Below, piece after piece: positions 35,991 to 44,011 of a stretch of 64,000 bases of DNA. The stretch covers positions 1,178,001 to 1,242,000 of the forward strand of contig NZ_JAIOAO010000001.1 in the NCBI RefSeq assembly GCF_021190955.1, given 5' to 3'. Both the position numbers and the translations under genes were made by a program. The first letter of the stretch is position 1, and each line of letters begins with the position of its first letter. The notes beneath the pieces are model-generated. The model was not told the origin of the DNA, did not search any database, and worked only from the letters and a program-made list of their open reading frames with translations. The stretch comes from Parachryseolinea silvisoli. Its GTDB lineage: Bacteria; Bacteroidota; Bacteroidia; Cytophagales; Cyclobacteriaceae.

Positions 35991-38429
35991 TTATGACGGC
36001 CCCATGGCCAATTTTCGCCGGCAACGCTTTATATTGGTGAGGACAATCTTGGTTCGTTCGTCCGTTTTTTTGAATTTCGCTTCACAGCGCACCAGCGCCG
36101 CCTCGTATTGCATCATAGCAAGTTTATATTGCCGGTTATTTTCGTAAGCCTTGCCAAGGGCGGTATAGGCTAAAGAAATATCTTCCACGCGAGATTTATA
36201 ATGATTTGCCAAAATCCCTAATGCCATTTGTCTTTTTTCTATGACTCTTTTCAATTTACCCTCTTTACCATAGGCTACCGCCAGCTTATCTAATGCAACC
36301 AGAAAAGCTGCGTGGCCTTCCCTTTTCTGAACGAAGTAAATGACACACATTGTTTCTAATTGTGGAATCGCCTTCTTAAATTCTTTCCGTGCGTAGTAAG
36401 ATTCTCCGAGAGCCTCAATGCTACTATAAAGCTGAGAAAAGGCCTCGTCTCTATGTTTTGCGTAGATCGAAACCGCGTTATGAAAGTTTTCTATTGCACC
36501 TTTGTGATCGCCGATTTCTCTTTTGAAGAGACCCAGGCTGTAATAGTCACCGGCAACATCGAGATGCTTTTTGCCAAAGAATTTGATGTTCATAGCCAGG
36601 CTCTTTTCTGTACTGGCTATAGCCTTTTGATAATTACCCAAGTTGGCCCACACCGATCCTATATTGCTATGGCGTGTAGCTATGTTCGGATGCGCGGCGC
36701 CGAAGTTATACTCATCGATAGCTAAGCATTTTCTATAGTATGAAAGTGCTTCACGGTTTTTACCCATTTCAGTTAATGTACAGGCAAAATTGTTATAAGC
36801 CTGAGCAAGCTCCGGATGTTTGTCGCTGTAAATCTTGCTATCGATTTCCAGACTTTTCTTGAAACAATCATGAGCCTTTTCGATTTGCTGCATTCCATGG
36901 TAGCATTGCCCCAAGTAGCTGTATGCCATTGCAGTTTTCTTGTGGTTGTAGTCAAAGTGCTCGCGAACGATGTCGAGGGCCAATTGGGCATATGTCAGAC
37001 CCTTTTGGGATTCGTTCAGAAGATTGAAAGCATTGGACAAGTACATATAGTAAAGTCCTATTTCCGAATGACGTTCTCCCAGTGTTTGAGATCCGATACG
37101 AATAGCTTTTGTGAGATGTATCCTCGCTTTTTTATATTCTCCCAGGGAAATAAGCGGCAACGCTACGCTATAAAGATCATTGGCATGTGTAGCGTGTCGC
37201 TCGCCAAATTGACGGCGATTGATCCGGGATGCTTTCTGATGATACTGCAGGGCCATGCGGGGATTTCCAAGGTAGTAATGAATACAGCCAAGGCCGTTGA
37301 GATAATCAGGGTTGTTGGGTTGAAGTTTTACAGCCTGTTCATAATAAGGCAAAGATTCCTTGTGCCGGGCCTGAAGCTCCTTGAACTTACCTAGTTCAAA
37401 GGAAGTATGTGCTGCCTTTTTCCTGTTGATTTCAATAGCATTCAATTCTGCTTTCAGCGTGTCCCGTAGTTTTTCCTCGGCTAAAGGGAAGTGACCTGTC
37501 TTAATCTCCTCAGCTACTTCGGCCCGGGCAGGCTGCATTTCGATGGATGATAGGAATCCAAAGTATTGCTCTCTGACTTCCTCTTCCACAAAGGCCCGAC
37601 CCTCCTTTTTTAGGCCCTGCAAGAGCATTGAAAGCCCAGGCGGATATTTTTCACGAATAGCAATGAGTGCATCGAGAAAAGCATCCAGGTCAACATCATA
37701 ATTGGTAACACCCTGTATTTTTTCAACGCCAAGCTCGGAGAAGTCATTATCGCCCATGGTAATAATGAAGTTGGGCGGCTTTAACCCCCGATAAGCTTTT
37801 TGACGGAGTTTCAGCAGGTCATTGACAAATGGATCACTGAGGCTGAAGCCCAGAAAGATAATGGTTGTGTCGGAAAGGAATTTAAAAAGCTCCAGGCTGG
37901 CGCCATGACGACCATGATATAGCTTTTTATATTGATCGGAGAAGAGGATACATTTCCCAGGTTGTTCGATGCAGCCATGAACCTTGAATAGAAAATGATC
38001 GAGTCCGGAAAGCTGGGCAATATGAAAATCGTCCTCATAAACGACTTTTTTCATTTTTGCAGGTCCAACCGTCTCGAACGCCTTGTCATAGTTAGTGGTA
38101 ATGACCTGGTCGGTGATCTGCCAGATTTTTTCATGGCGTCTCAAAGCGGTCCTTTCTAAGGAGACATGAATATAACGCTCCATTACTTCCACGATACGTG
38201 CATGATGCCCGTTCTTTTTAAGGGCGTCCAACATGCCGATGGCGCTGCCATTGGTTCCATCCATGAGCGCATCGATACTATTTCCATAGTCCCGTCGGAG
38301 GTCATCGACGACCAGCTTCACAAGGTCCATCCAGGCCGGCAGCCCAAGAGACTTGGAAAAACCTGCACCGACAAAAAAAACAAGATTAGATCGTTTAATG
38401 GCATCTTGTATAGCGGAGTGAATGAGCAT
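35991..38429 (-). CDS. SIR2-TPR protein, predicted NADase defence effector
   Basis: An 812-residue protein from MLIHSAIQDAIKRSNLVFF (38429); an upstream ATG at 38459 adds ten residues. The N-terminal SIR2-like domain (about 5-240) has the NAD-binding FFVGAGFSKSLGLPAW, TTNYDKAFE with catalytic Asn near 113, FKVHGCIEQP with catalytic His near 151, and FLGFSLSDPFVNDLL. Both catalytic residues are present, so it should be an active NADase. Residues about 340-800 are ten or more tetratricopeptide repeats of the long eukaryotic-like type (YNNFACTLTEMGKNREALSYY). SIR2 effectors occur in Thoeris, DSR1/DSR2, Avs5 and SIR2-Argonaute systems, where NAD depletion stops phage. Here it is alone, with no nuclease, helicase or Argonaute nearby. 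Phage defence is inferred. Confidence 0.85.
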   Translation of the reverse strand: MLIHSAIQDAIKRSNLVFFVGAGFSKSLGLPAWMDLVKLVVDDLRRDYGNSIDALMDGTNGSAIGMLDALKKNGHHARIVEVMERYIHVSLERTALRRHEKIWQITDQVITTNYDKAFETVGPAKMKKVVYEDDFHIAQLSGLDHFLFKVHGCIEQPGKCILFSDQYKKLYHGRHGASLELFKFLSDTTIIFLGFSLSDPFVNDLLKLRQKAYRGLKPPNFIITMGDNDFSELGVEKIQGVTNYDVDLDAFLDALIAIREKYPPGLSMLLQGLKKEGRAFVEEEVREQYFGFLSSIEMQPARAEVAEEIKTGHFPLAEEKLRDTLKAELNAIEINRKKAAHTSFELGKFKELQARHKESLPYYEQAVKLQPNNPDYLNGLGCIHYYLGNPRMALQYHQKASRINRRQFGERHATHANDLYSVALPLISLGEYKKARIHLTKAIRIGSQTLGERHSEIGLYYMYLSNAFNLLNESQKGLTYAQLALDIVREHFDYNHKKTAMAYSYLGQCYHGMQQIEKAHDCFKKSLEIDSKIYSDKHPELAQAYNNFACTLTEMGKNREALSYYRKCLAIDEYNFGAAHPNIATRHSNIGSVWANLGNYQKAIASTEKSLAMNIKFFGKKHLDVAGDYYSLGLFKREIGDHKGAIENFHNAVSIYAKHRDEAFSQLYSSIEALGESYYARKEFKKAIPQLETMCVIYFVQKREGHAAFLVALDKLAVAYGKEGKLKRVIEKRQMALGILANHYKSRVEDISLAYTALGKAYENNRQYKLAMMQYEAALVRCEAKFKKTDERTKIVLTNIKRCRRKLAMGPS

Positions 38430-38655
38430 AAGTAACTTCAAGATATGGGAACCGATCAATAAGTTAAGCGGTATACAATTATATTTGGTGCCATAGCAGA
38501 TTTGGTAGCGATTATTGGGTCAAAATCGTGGGCTAAGCCAATTTTTCAAAGTATTCTATGCCTGCGAGCAAAGAGTGGATATAAACGGCAATTCGATCTT
38601 CGATAATGGAAGAGAGATACTATACTAATAGAGTGTTACATCTTATTCTTGGCAG

Positions 38656-38741
38656 GAAAGCAGTTTTTTTGGGCAAAAATGCTTAAATTCGAACAACTGC
38701 TTTCTTGCGCAATTGCAGCCTATGCTGCGCGTTGCGCAGCA
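38656..38741. repeat. inverted repeat plus GC palindrome
   Basis: A 10-bp perfect inverted repeat (38656-38665 with 38695-38704) is followed by a perfect 8-bp palindrome (38723-38741). Sharp GC contrast to the surrounding AT-rich sequence marks a discrete element. Only one copy is visible in this window. Confidence 0.5.
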
Positions 38742-38928
38742 CACAAGCGCGCGGGGCTTCGCGCCGATCCATCCTTCCGCCCCATTTACCCCCTGATTTT
38801 TCAGGTGCACTATTTTACACCCTGCTTATTATCAGACATTACCCGGAGAAAATCTATCTCAACTTTAACGCATCTTTCATTATATTCAAGAGATAACCCA
38901 GTGAAATTCCACTCATGACTCACTCTAT

Positions 38929-38952
38929 ACCCAGACCTATAGAGGTCTGGGT
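38929..38952. terminator. strong hairpin, possible terminator
   Basis: ACCCAGACCT and AGGTCTGGGT, with perfect 10-bp arms and a 4-base loop, are followed on plus by CATCTTTT. It lies 158 bp before the plus-strand gene at 39110 and no plus-strand gene ends just before it, so its role is unclear. Confidence 0.45.
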
Positions 38953-39109
38953 CATCTTTTGCTTGTGAATACATTGTGCGTAAATTGTGTCTTCTTATTA
39001 TTGGCAGTATATAGGAAGTAGCTACCTTGTTCGTAGAAGTATGGCCCAAAGTCGTTGCGACCCTGACGACGTTAGCTAGTTATTTCGTTAACCAACATAC
39101 CCTAACAAT

Positions 39110-40276
39110 ATGGCATTCTTAGAAGAACTGCAATTCACCGGTAGTCTCGGTGACCTCTCTTTTTACCGCATGCGCGGTACAGACAAGATCGTGGTGCGGC
39201 GTAAAGGCGGCGCCTCAAAAGAGACGATCAAAAAATCACCAAAATTTGCCCTCCCACGACTGTACATGAGCGAATTTGGCGGCTGCTCCACCATGGGCAA
39301 AGAAGTCCGTTTTATGATGCACCCGATGCGTGCGCTCGCCGACTATAATTTCAGTGGGTTCATCAACAAATCGCTCAAACTTATTCAAAAACAAGACTCC
39401 ACCAGCAAATTAGGCCAACGTGCGATCGAGCTTTCGAAACACCCCAAGTTACTGGAAGGTTTTCAACTTAACAAATATACTACATTCGATTCGATGCTCC
39501 GCAGCACGTTGAGCTGGTCGATCGATACAGAAAAAGGCTCGGCGAAGGTGGAGATACCGGCGTTGGTGCGCGACATTAATTTTTTTCCTAATAACCGGCA
39601 TTCGAAGTTTAGCATCACGATCTCCCTGGGCGTTGTACCGGATTTCAAGTTCAATCAAGGAACGGGTAAATATCAGGCGCCAAAGTGGTACGATACCATG
39701 TATGGATGTAGCTATACTTCTTCGGAGTGGTATTCGGCACTGAAGGGATCGCCGGCCACTACGTTGGAGCTGTCCCTTGACCAGCTACCGCCCGAGGCGG
39801 GGTATAGCCTGATGTTGGGGATTGGGATTTGTTTTGGGGATTCGCTGGATGATGGAGAGGTAAAGCAGATCAAGCGTGCCGGGGCGGCGAAGATTTTGGC
39901 GATTGTGGCGGGCACGGAGAAACAGCGTGAGAGCGAGCGTGACGTTAATCTTGAGGATGAAGAAGTTTCGAATAATTACAACCGTCACGATCCTATCGAG
40001 ACTGCCATGGTAGCGCCACCGATCGTTACCCCTGCCCTGCCAAGCGATGTCGGACCACGAGCTTCCTTGCGTGGAAAGAAATCGGTTGAGGATGCAAAGA
40101 CTTTTGTGTATCACTATACGGTGAGTAATGCGCAACATGGAGTCTCGGTCAGGGAGGCATCATACTCTTATGCGATAAACACTGGTTTAGACTATACCTG
40201 GTCCCACAGCAATCGGGAGACTGCAACCATACAGTACCCCGGTCTTCCCGACAAGTCGGGACTACGCTGGCGTTAA
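39110..40276 (+). CDS. Bacteroidota conserved hypothetical with repeat-derived C-terminus
   Basis: A 388-residue protein. The first 265 residues (MAFLEELQFTGSLGDLSFYR, then MRGTDKIVVRRKGGASKE, INFFPNNRHSKFSI, GIGICFG) belong to a hypothetical family common in Bacteroidota; no function is known and no signal peptide is seen. The usual family ending is near AGAAKILAI. Here about 120 extra residues follow. The last dozen (PGLPDKSGLRWR) are encoded by the palindrome at 40246-40261, so the natural stop was probably replaced by inserted repeat sequence. It ends 19 bp from the convergent GH95-like gene. Confidence 0.7.
   Translation: MAFLEELQFTGSLGDLSFYRMRGTDKIVVRRKGGASKETIKKSPKFALPRLYMSEFGGCSTMGKEVRFMMHPMRALADYNFSGFINKSLKLIQKQDSTSKLGQRAIELSKHPKLLEGFQLNKYTTFDSMLRSTLSWSIDTEKGSAKVEIPALVRDINFFPNNRHSKFSITISLGVVPDFKFNQGTGKYQAPKWYDTMYGCSYTSSEWYSALKGSPATTLELSLDQLPPEAGYSLMLGIGICFGDSLDDGEVKQIKRAGAAKILAIVAGTEKQRESERDVNLEDEEVSNNYNRHDPIETAMVAPPIVTPALPSDVGPRASLRGKKSVEDAKTFVYHYTVSNAQHGVSVREASYSYAINTGLDYTWSHSNRETATIQYPGLPDKSGLRWR
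40246..40261. repeat. palindrome TCCCGAC-aa-GTCGGGA inside the gene end
   Basis: Perfect 7-bp arms. It matches the palindrome at 3202-3220 in all but the outer bases. It supplies the last codons of the gene at 39110 and could terminate that transcript. Confidence 0.6.
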
Positions 40277-40295
40277 AACCTGAACCGGTTACTTG

Positions 40296-42782
40296 CTAAT
40301 GCTCGGTGAAAACGATCAACTCACCGGCATGTGTCTTGACGGTAAGCTCTGCTTTCGTGATGGCAATTTTCTTGCCGTCTTTATGGAAAAAGCCTTTCGG
40401 ACCCCACGGCGATAGCATACGCAGGTCGTTTCCTTTCTCGCTGAGCACACGGACGTATTCAACGTGGCCGTTGTGCTGGGCGGCGGTGACGAGGAAGGCG
40501 CCGGCGGCACGGAGTGTTTGGAAGGTGGCGTCCGAGGTTTTGGGCCAGTTGGGAAACAGGCGTAGGGTGCCATTGTAGCTTTGGAGCAGACATTCGTTGA
40601 CGACGGCGGGGAGTGCGAAGTTTTCAAACCATATGCCCATGTCGGCCATGTAGGCAAAGTCGGTTTGGTCGCCGTAGCGGCCGTGCGCTTGCATAACCAT
40701 GTCAGTGGCGGTGCCGTTAGGTAGTAAAGAATACCGTACGTGGCGCTTAAATGCTTCGAGGTCCAGCATGCCAATGCGTGCGGCCTGCAGGTTGACAAAG
40801 ACCAGGTCGTTACCGCCTTCGTTTTGCTGGTTGTTGTACGTGTTTGCCAGGAGCGCCAGCGTTTTGGCCTCGGAGTGCAGGCCGTGGTCTTCGCCGGGAA
40901 ATACACTGAACAGCGGATTGGGAACATTGTAGACAACCTGATCGTGTTCTCCGGGTACGGCTACCAGCACGTTGCCGTATTGTTTAGACAGCGTCGTGGG
41001 ATAGTCGGGAAAATGCGTCAGGATTTCGTTTACCTCGGTCAGCAATGTTCGTTCGGCTTTCGCAGTGCCTAGCACAACTGTTGCTTGCTGGAATGCCCGG
41101 AATATAAACTTGATCAAGGCCAGGTCTGCGGTGCAGTCATAGTTATACTGGAAGCCCGGCCGAAGGCCATAGAGCTCAGGCGGTACACTCGGGAATACAT
41201 GGTAGTTTCCATCCTGCCATCGCGGGCCACCGTGGGCGTCCGCCCGCTTCATATAGGCGGCCAGAAATTGTACCGCGGCTTTGATCGGCTCGTAGGCGCG
41301 TGTACGCAGGAAGTCGATATCGCCGGAATAGCGGTAGTGCCACCAAAGTCCTTGTACGGCCCAGGGCGTTTCGCAGATCTCCCATCCCCAGTCCGGCAAA
41401 GGATACGGGTTCAGGGTCATGTCGACGGGGAAGGCGGAGTGCGGAAAGTATGCCCCCGGCAGCCCATAGTAGTCGCGGGCCCATTGTTTGCTGACGGGCA
41501 GTAGTCTTTCAACCAGGTCTACATACGCCAGGTTCTTTTCGAGGTGATTGCTCGAGAACGTTACCCAGAATGGCTGCTGTGTGTTATAGTTCAGATGGTA
41601 GTCGCCGTGCCAGGCAGTACCGATGTGGTTGTAGCTCCAGTTGGCAAACAACCCCGGACAAGTGGCGCCGGGTTTTGTTGCACAGTTCAGGAAGTATAGA
41701 TTGCGATACCACAGCTCTTCCAGCAAGGTATCGTTTAACGCTACGGCGGACTTTGACCAGTAGTCTTTCCACGTCGCTTCATTGCGGGCCAGTATGGCGG
41801 CCAGGTCACCGGCACTCGCAGGCGGAGAGGATGGTACGGTGCTGCTGACCGTGTGTTGTAGTCCTTCTTCCAGGGAGATCGAGGCCGTGAAAGCGGCGGT
41901 GGATGTAAGGGATGCTTCCAAAGGCGCCATGATTTCGCGGTTGCCACTCCAATTCATGCGGGTACTTTTACGCAACTGACCGGCTATCCTTGCGGTTAAC
42001 CGGAACGCTCTGTCTTTCGAATGCGCTGCGCCCGCCTGGCCGTTCACGGGCTCCCGGTGCGGCAGCACTTGCCGGAATGATAATACCCCTGCGGCCATGT
42101 CTTCGTGTATAGTATACGGCGGAATATCCGTCGGTGTAGAAGGATCGGGCATGACGTGTATACGGTCGAAGACGTTTGGACGGGGATTGCCATGGATGTC
42201 CGTCAGCTGCATCCGGAGGTTGTCCGCATGCATATCAACCCCTAGTGTAAGGTGGAGCTCCTGTTGCGCTTTTGTTAGTAGTCGCACAGTACACAGGCCA
42301 TTGGAGATATCGAGTGTATGGCCAAGTACCTGGATGTTGCGCCTGTCGAATCCGAGTAGTACAGAACCACATGGGAATGGTCGCGGGTAGGGTTTGTTGT
42401 AGTTATCACCGGCCATGCGGACGTATTCGGCATACCAGGGATCGTCGGTGAGATGCTGCTTGCTTGCGGGAATGTTTTTGACTTTGTTAAATACATAGTC
42501 GAAGCTTTTGAGCTCATCTTTATGATGTTCGGCGATACGGATATCCCACACGTTGTTATGACCGAAATAGATCACGATGGCGTCGGGCCGTGTTGTTACA
42601 ACAGCCCCCAGGGCGCCGTTGCCCAACAGTGCGCCTTCAAAAAACCGGGGAGCGGGTTTATTTATAATAAGGCCGTGGCGTTTGGCACGCGTATAGGCAT
42701 TGATGGAATCGACGGACTGCGCGAACGTCCCTCCTACTGCCATCAGGAAAATCAACACCAGCAGGCTCCCTGTATTTTTCAT
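40296..42782 (-). CDS. GH95-like (alpha/alpha)6-barrel glycoside hydrolase
   Basis: An 828-residue exported protein (signal ending GGTFAQ). The N-terminal sandwich has FFEGALLGNGALGAVV, the pattern of GH95 alpha-L-fucosidases (normally LPIGNGRLGAMV). The helical barrel contains ATCPGLFANWS, AWHGDYHLNYNTQQPFWV, and PDWGWEICETPWAVQGLWWHYRYSGDIDFLR. The C-terminal sandwich has NGTLRLFPNWPK. Catalytic positions equivalent to the GH95 Glu (SPEN motif) may be PPELYGL, but I cannot align them with certainty, so activity on fucose, galactose or another sugar is open. It is divergent from an AraC gene, its likely regulator. Confidence 0.75.
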   Translation of the reverse strand: MKNTGSLLVLIFLMAVGGTFAQSVDSINAYTRAKRHGLIINKPAPRFFEGALLGNGALGAVVTTRPDAIVIYFGHNNVWDIRIAEHHKDELKSFDYVFNKVKNIPASKQHLTDDPWYAEYVRMAGDNYNKPYPRPFPCGSVLLGFDRRNIQVLGHTLDISNGLCTVRLLTKAQQELHLTLGVDMHADNLRMQLTDIHGNPRPNVFDRIHVMPDPSTPTDIPPYTIHEDMAAGVLSFRQVLPHREPVNGQAGAAHSKDRAFRLTARIAGQLRKSTRMNWSGNREIMAPLEASLTSTAAFTASISLEEGLQHTVSSTVPSSPPASAGDLAAILARNEATWKDYWSKSAVALNDTLLEELWYRNLYFLNCATKPGATCPGLFANWSYNHIGTAWHGDYHLNYNTQQPFWVTFSSNHLEKNLAYVDLVERLLPVSKQWARDYYGLPGAYFPHSAFPVDMTLNPYPLPDWGWEICETPWAVQGLWWHYRYSGDIDFLRTRAYEPIKAAVQFLAAYMKRADAHGGPRWQDGNYHVFPSVPPELYGLRPGFQYNYDCTADLALIKFIFRAFQQATVVLGTAKAERTLLTEVNEILTHFPDYPTTLSKQYGNVLVAVPGEHDQVVYNVPNPLFSVFPGEDHGLHSEAKTLALLANTYNNQQNEGGNDLVFVNLQAARIGMLDLEAFKRHVRYSLLPNGTATDMVMQAHGRYGDQTDFAYMADMGIWFENFALPAVVNECLLQSYNGTLRLFPNWPKTSDATFQTLRAAGAFLVTAAQHNGHVEYVRVLSEKGNDLRMLSPWGPKGFFHKDGKKIAITKAELTVKTHAGELIVFTEH

Positions 42783-42904
42783 CCCCGCAAAGGTAATCGC
42801 GCCTGCGCGCGGCTGTTTCTACAAAGGCTGTTAAAACTTGCACATATCCGACACGCCGCTCCTTTTATTCATTTTTAATCGTACCTTCAGAAACATCTAT
42901 CGCT

Positions 42905-43774
42905 ATGAATGCTAGATTTTTACGATCGACCTTTGTTCTTCTGAACACCGACGAGGTTAGTTTGAACAAAAGCTGGAATTATCAGCATGTCACCAGCTCT
43001 TTTTACCGGCTGTATTACATTGAAGGCGGCCAGGGGATGTTGTTTAATGCCGACGGTCAGGTCGTGCTCGAAAAGGGTTATCTGTACCTGGTCCCGTCGT
43101 TCACTACCTGCAACTATACCTGCGATCGTTTCTTAAAACAGTATTATGTGACATTTACGGAAGAAACGCCGGACGGCTCCTCCCTGTTTGCAGCCAATCG
43201 CAAAATCTTTAAAATCCCGGCGGGCGAGCCTGAGGTTGCTGCCGTCAGGCGGATATTATGCCTGAATCCGGCACGGGGTCTGTTGTTGTCGTACAACCCG
43301 GCGGTATATGAGAAGGCGCCAATCCTTAAAAGTTACCGGGAGGCGAATAACACGCTACGGGTATGCGACTTTTTGGAGACGTGTGGGATCTTGATGCAGC
43401 TCGTATCGCGATTCATGGCTTCTCCGCATTTTCGGGAGAGCACACCTGCCGCTATTCACGCCAAGGTTGCCGACGCTGTTCATTTCATCCAAACACACTT
43501 GCATACCTCCATCACGGTAGCCCTGCTCGCCAGGCGTGCCCATCAGAGCGCTGATTATTTCTCACGGCTGTTTTATGAGCATACCGGCGAACGACCGTTG
43601 CGGTATATTCAAAACCGAAGGGTGGAACGAGCGCAACTGCTGTTGACTACGACTGATCTGCCGTTTCAGGACATTGCGTTGCAATGTGGTTTCGAGAGTC
43701 TGCCTTATTTCGCGAGGATCTTTAAACAGCATACGGGGGTTACGGCTGGGGGGTATAAAAAGGCTGTGGTGTAG
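42905..43774 (+). CDS. AraC-family regulator
   Basis: A 289-residue protein. Residues 1-150 are a cupin-type sensory domain (YYIEGGQGMLFNADGQVVLEKGYLYLVP). Residues 190-285 are the double helix-turn-helix of the AraC family (ITVALLARRAHQSADYFSRLFYEHTG, IQNRRVERAQLLL, IALQCGFESLPYFARIFKQ). It is divergent from the GH95-like gene with a 122-bp gap that should hold both promoters. It probably senses a sugar released by that enzyme, inferred from position. Confidence 0.94.
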   Translation: MNARFLRSTFVLLNTDEVSLNKSWNYQHVTSSFYRLYYIEGGQGMLFNADGQVVLEKGYLYLVPSFTTCNYTCDRFLKQYYVTFTEETPDGSSLFAANRKIFKIPAGEPEVAAVRRILCLNPARGLLLSYNPAVYEKAPILKSYREANNTLRVCDFLETCGILMQLVSRFMASPHFRESTPAAIHAKVADAVHFIQTHLHTSITVALLARRAHQSADYFSRLFYEHTGERPLRYIQNRRVERAQLLLTTTDLPFQDIALQCGFESLPYFARIFKQHTGVTAGGYKKAVV

Positions 43775-43838
43775 GAAATCGAAGGTGACGGCGAGGGCGT
43801 TATATGTGTATGGTTGCGCAGGTTACGACGTTACCGCT

Positions 43839-43908
43839 GGGCAGTCGGAGACTGCCCCCCGTACTGGACACAAGTCTCTGCCCCGAGACGGGGCTAAGAC
43901 TTGCGCCG
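43839..43908 (-). repeat. double-hairpin repeat module D
   Basis: On minus it reads GGCGCAAGTCTTAGCCCC, an inner stem GCCCCG-TCT-CGGGGC, AGAGACTTGTG, a spacer, then GGCAGTC-TCC-GACTGCC. It is a fourth copy of the family at 2968-3368, here alone, 65 bp after the AraC stop and 103 bp before the end of the convergent permease gene. The preserved compensating stems argue for selection on structure. Confidence 0.8.
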
Positions 43909-44011
43909 GTCGTCGCGATGGGCGATCACGAAGAATTGCAACATAATATCAGTTGTCGCCAGGGAGGTACTAGATTTGAACCTTCTCTCGCTCTCACATT
44001 CACACTGTATC

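Larger units (their letters stand above)
38430..39109. other. 680-bp intergenic region rich in hairpins
   Basis: No credible protein gene. It contains an inverted repeat GAAAGCAGTT/AACTGCTTTC (38656-38704), a palindrome TGCTGCGC-gtt-GCGCAGCA (38723-38741) followed by a GC-rich CGCGC stretch, and a hairpin at 38929-38952. ORFs across it (for example 38649-38918) read through these repeats and look non-coding. It may hold the SIR2 gene promoter. Confidence 0.45.

Noticed and set aside
38649-38918. Open frames across the hairpin-rich interval (plus)
   Set aside because: They read through palindromes, have biased composition and no recognisable domain.
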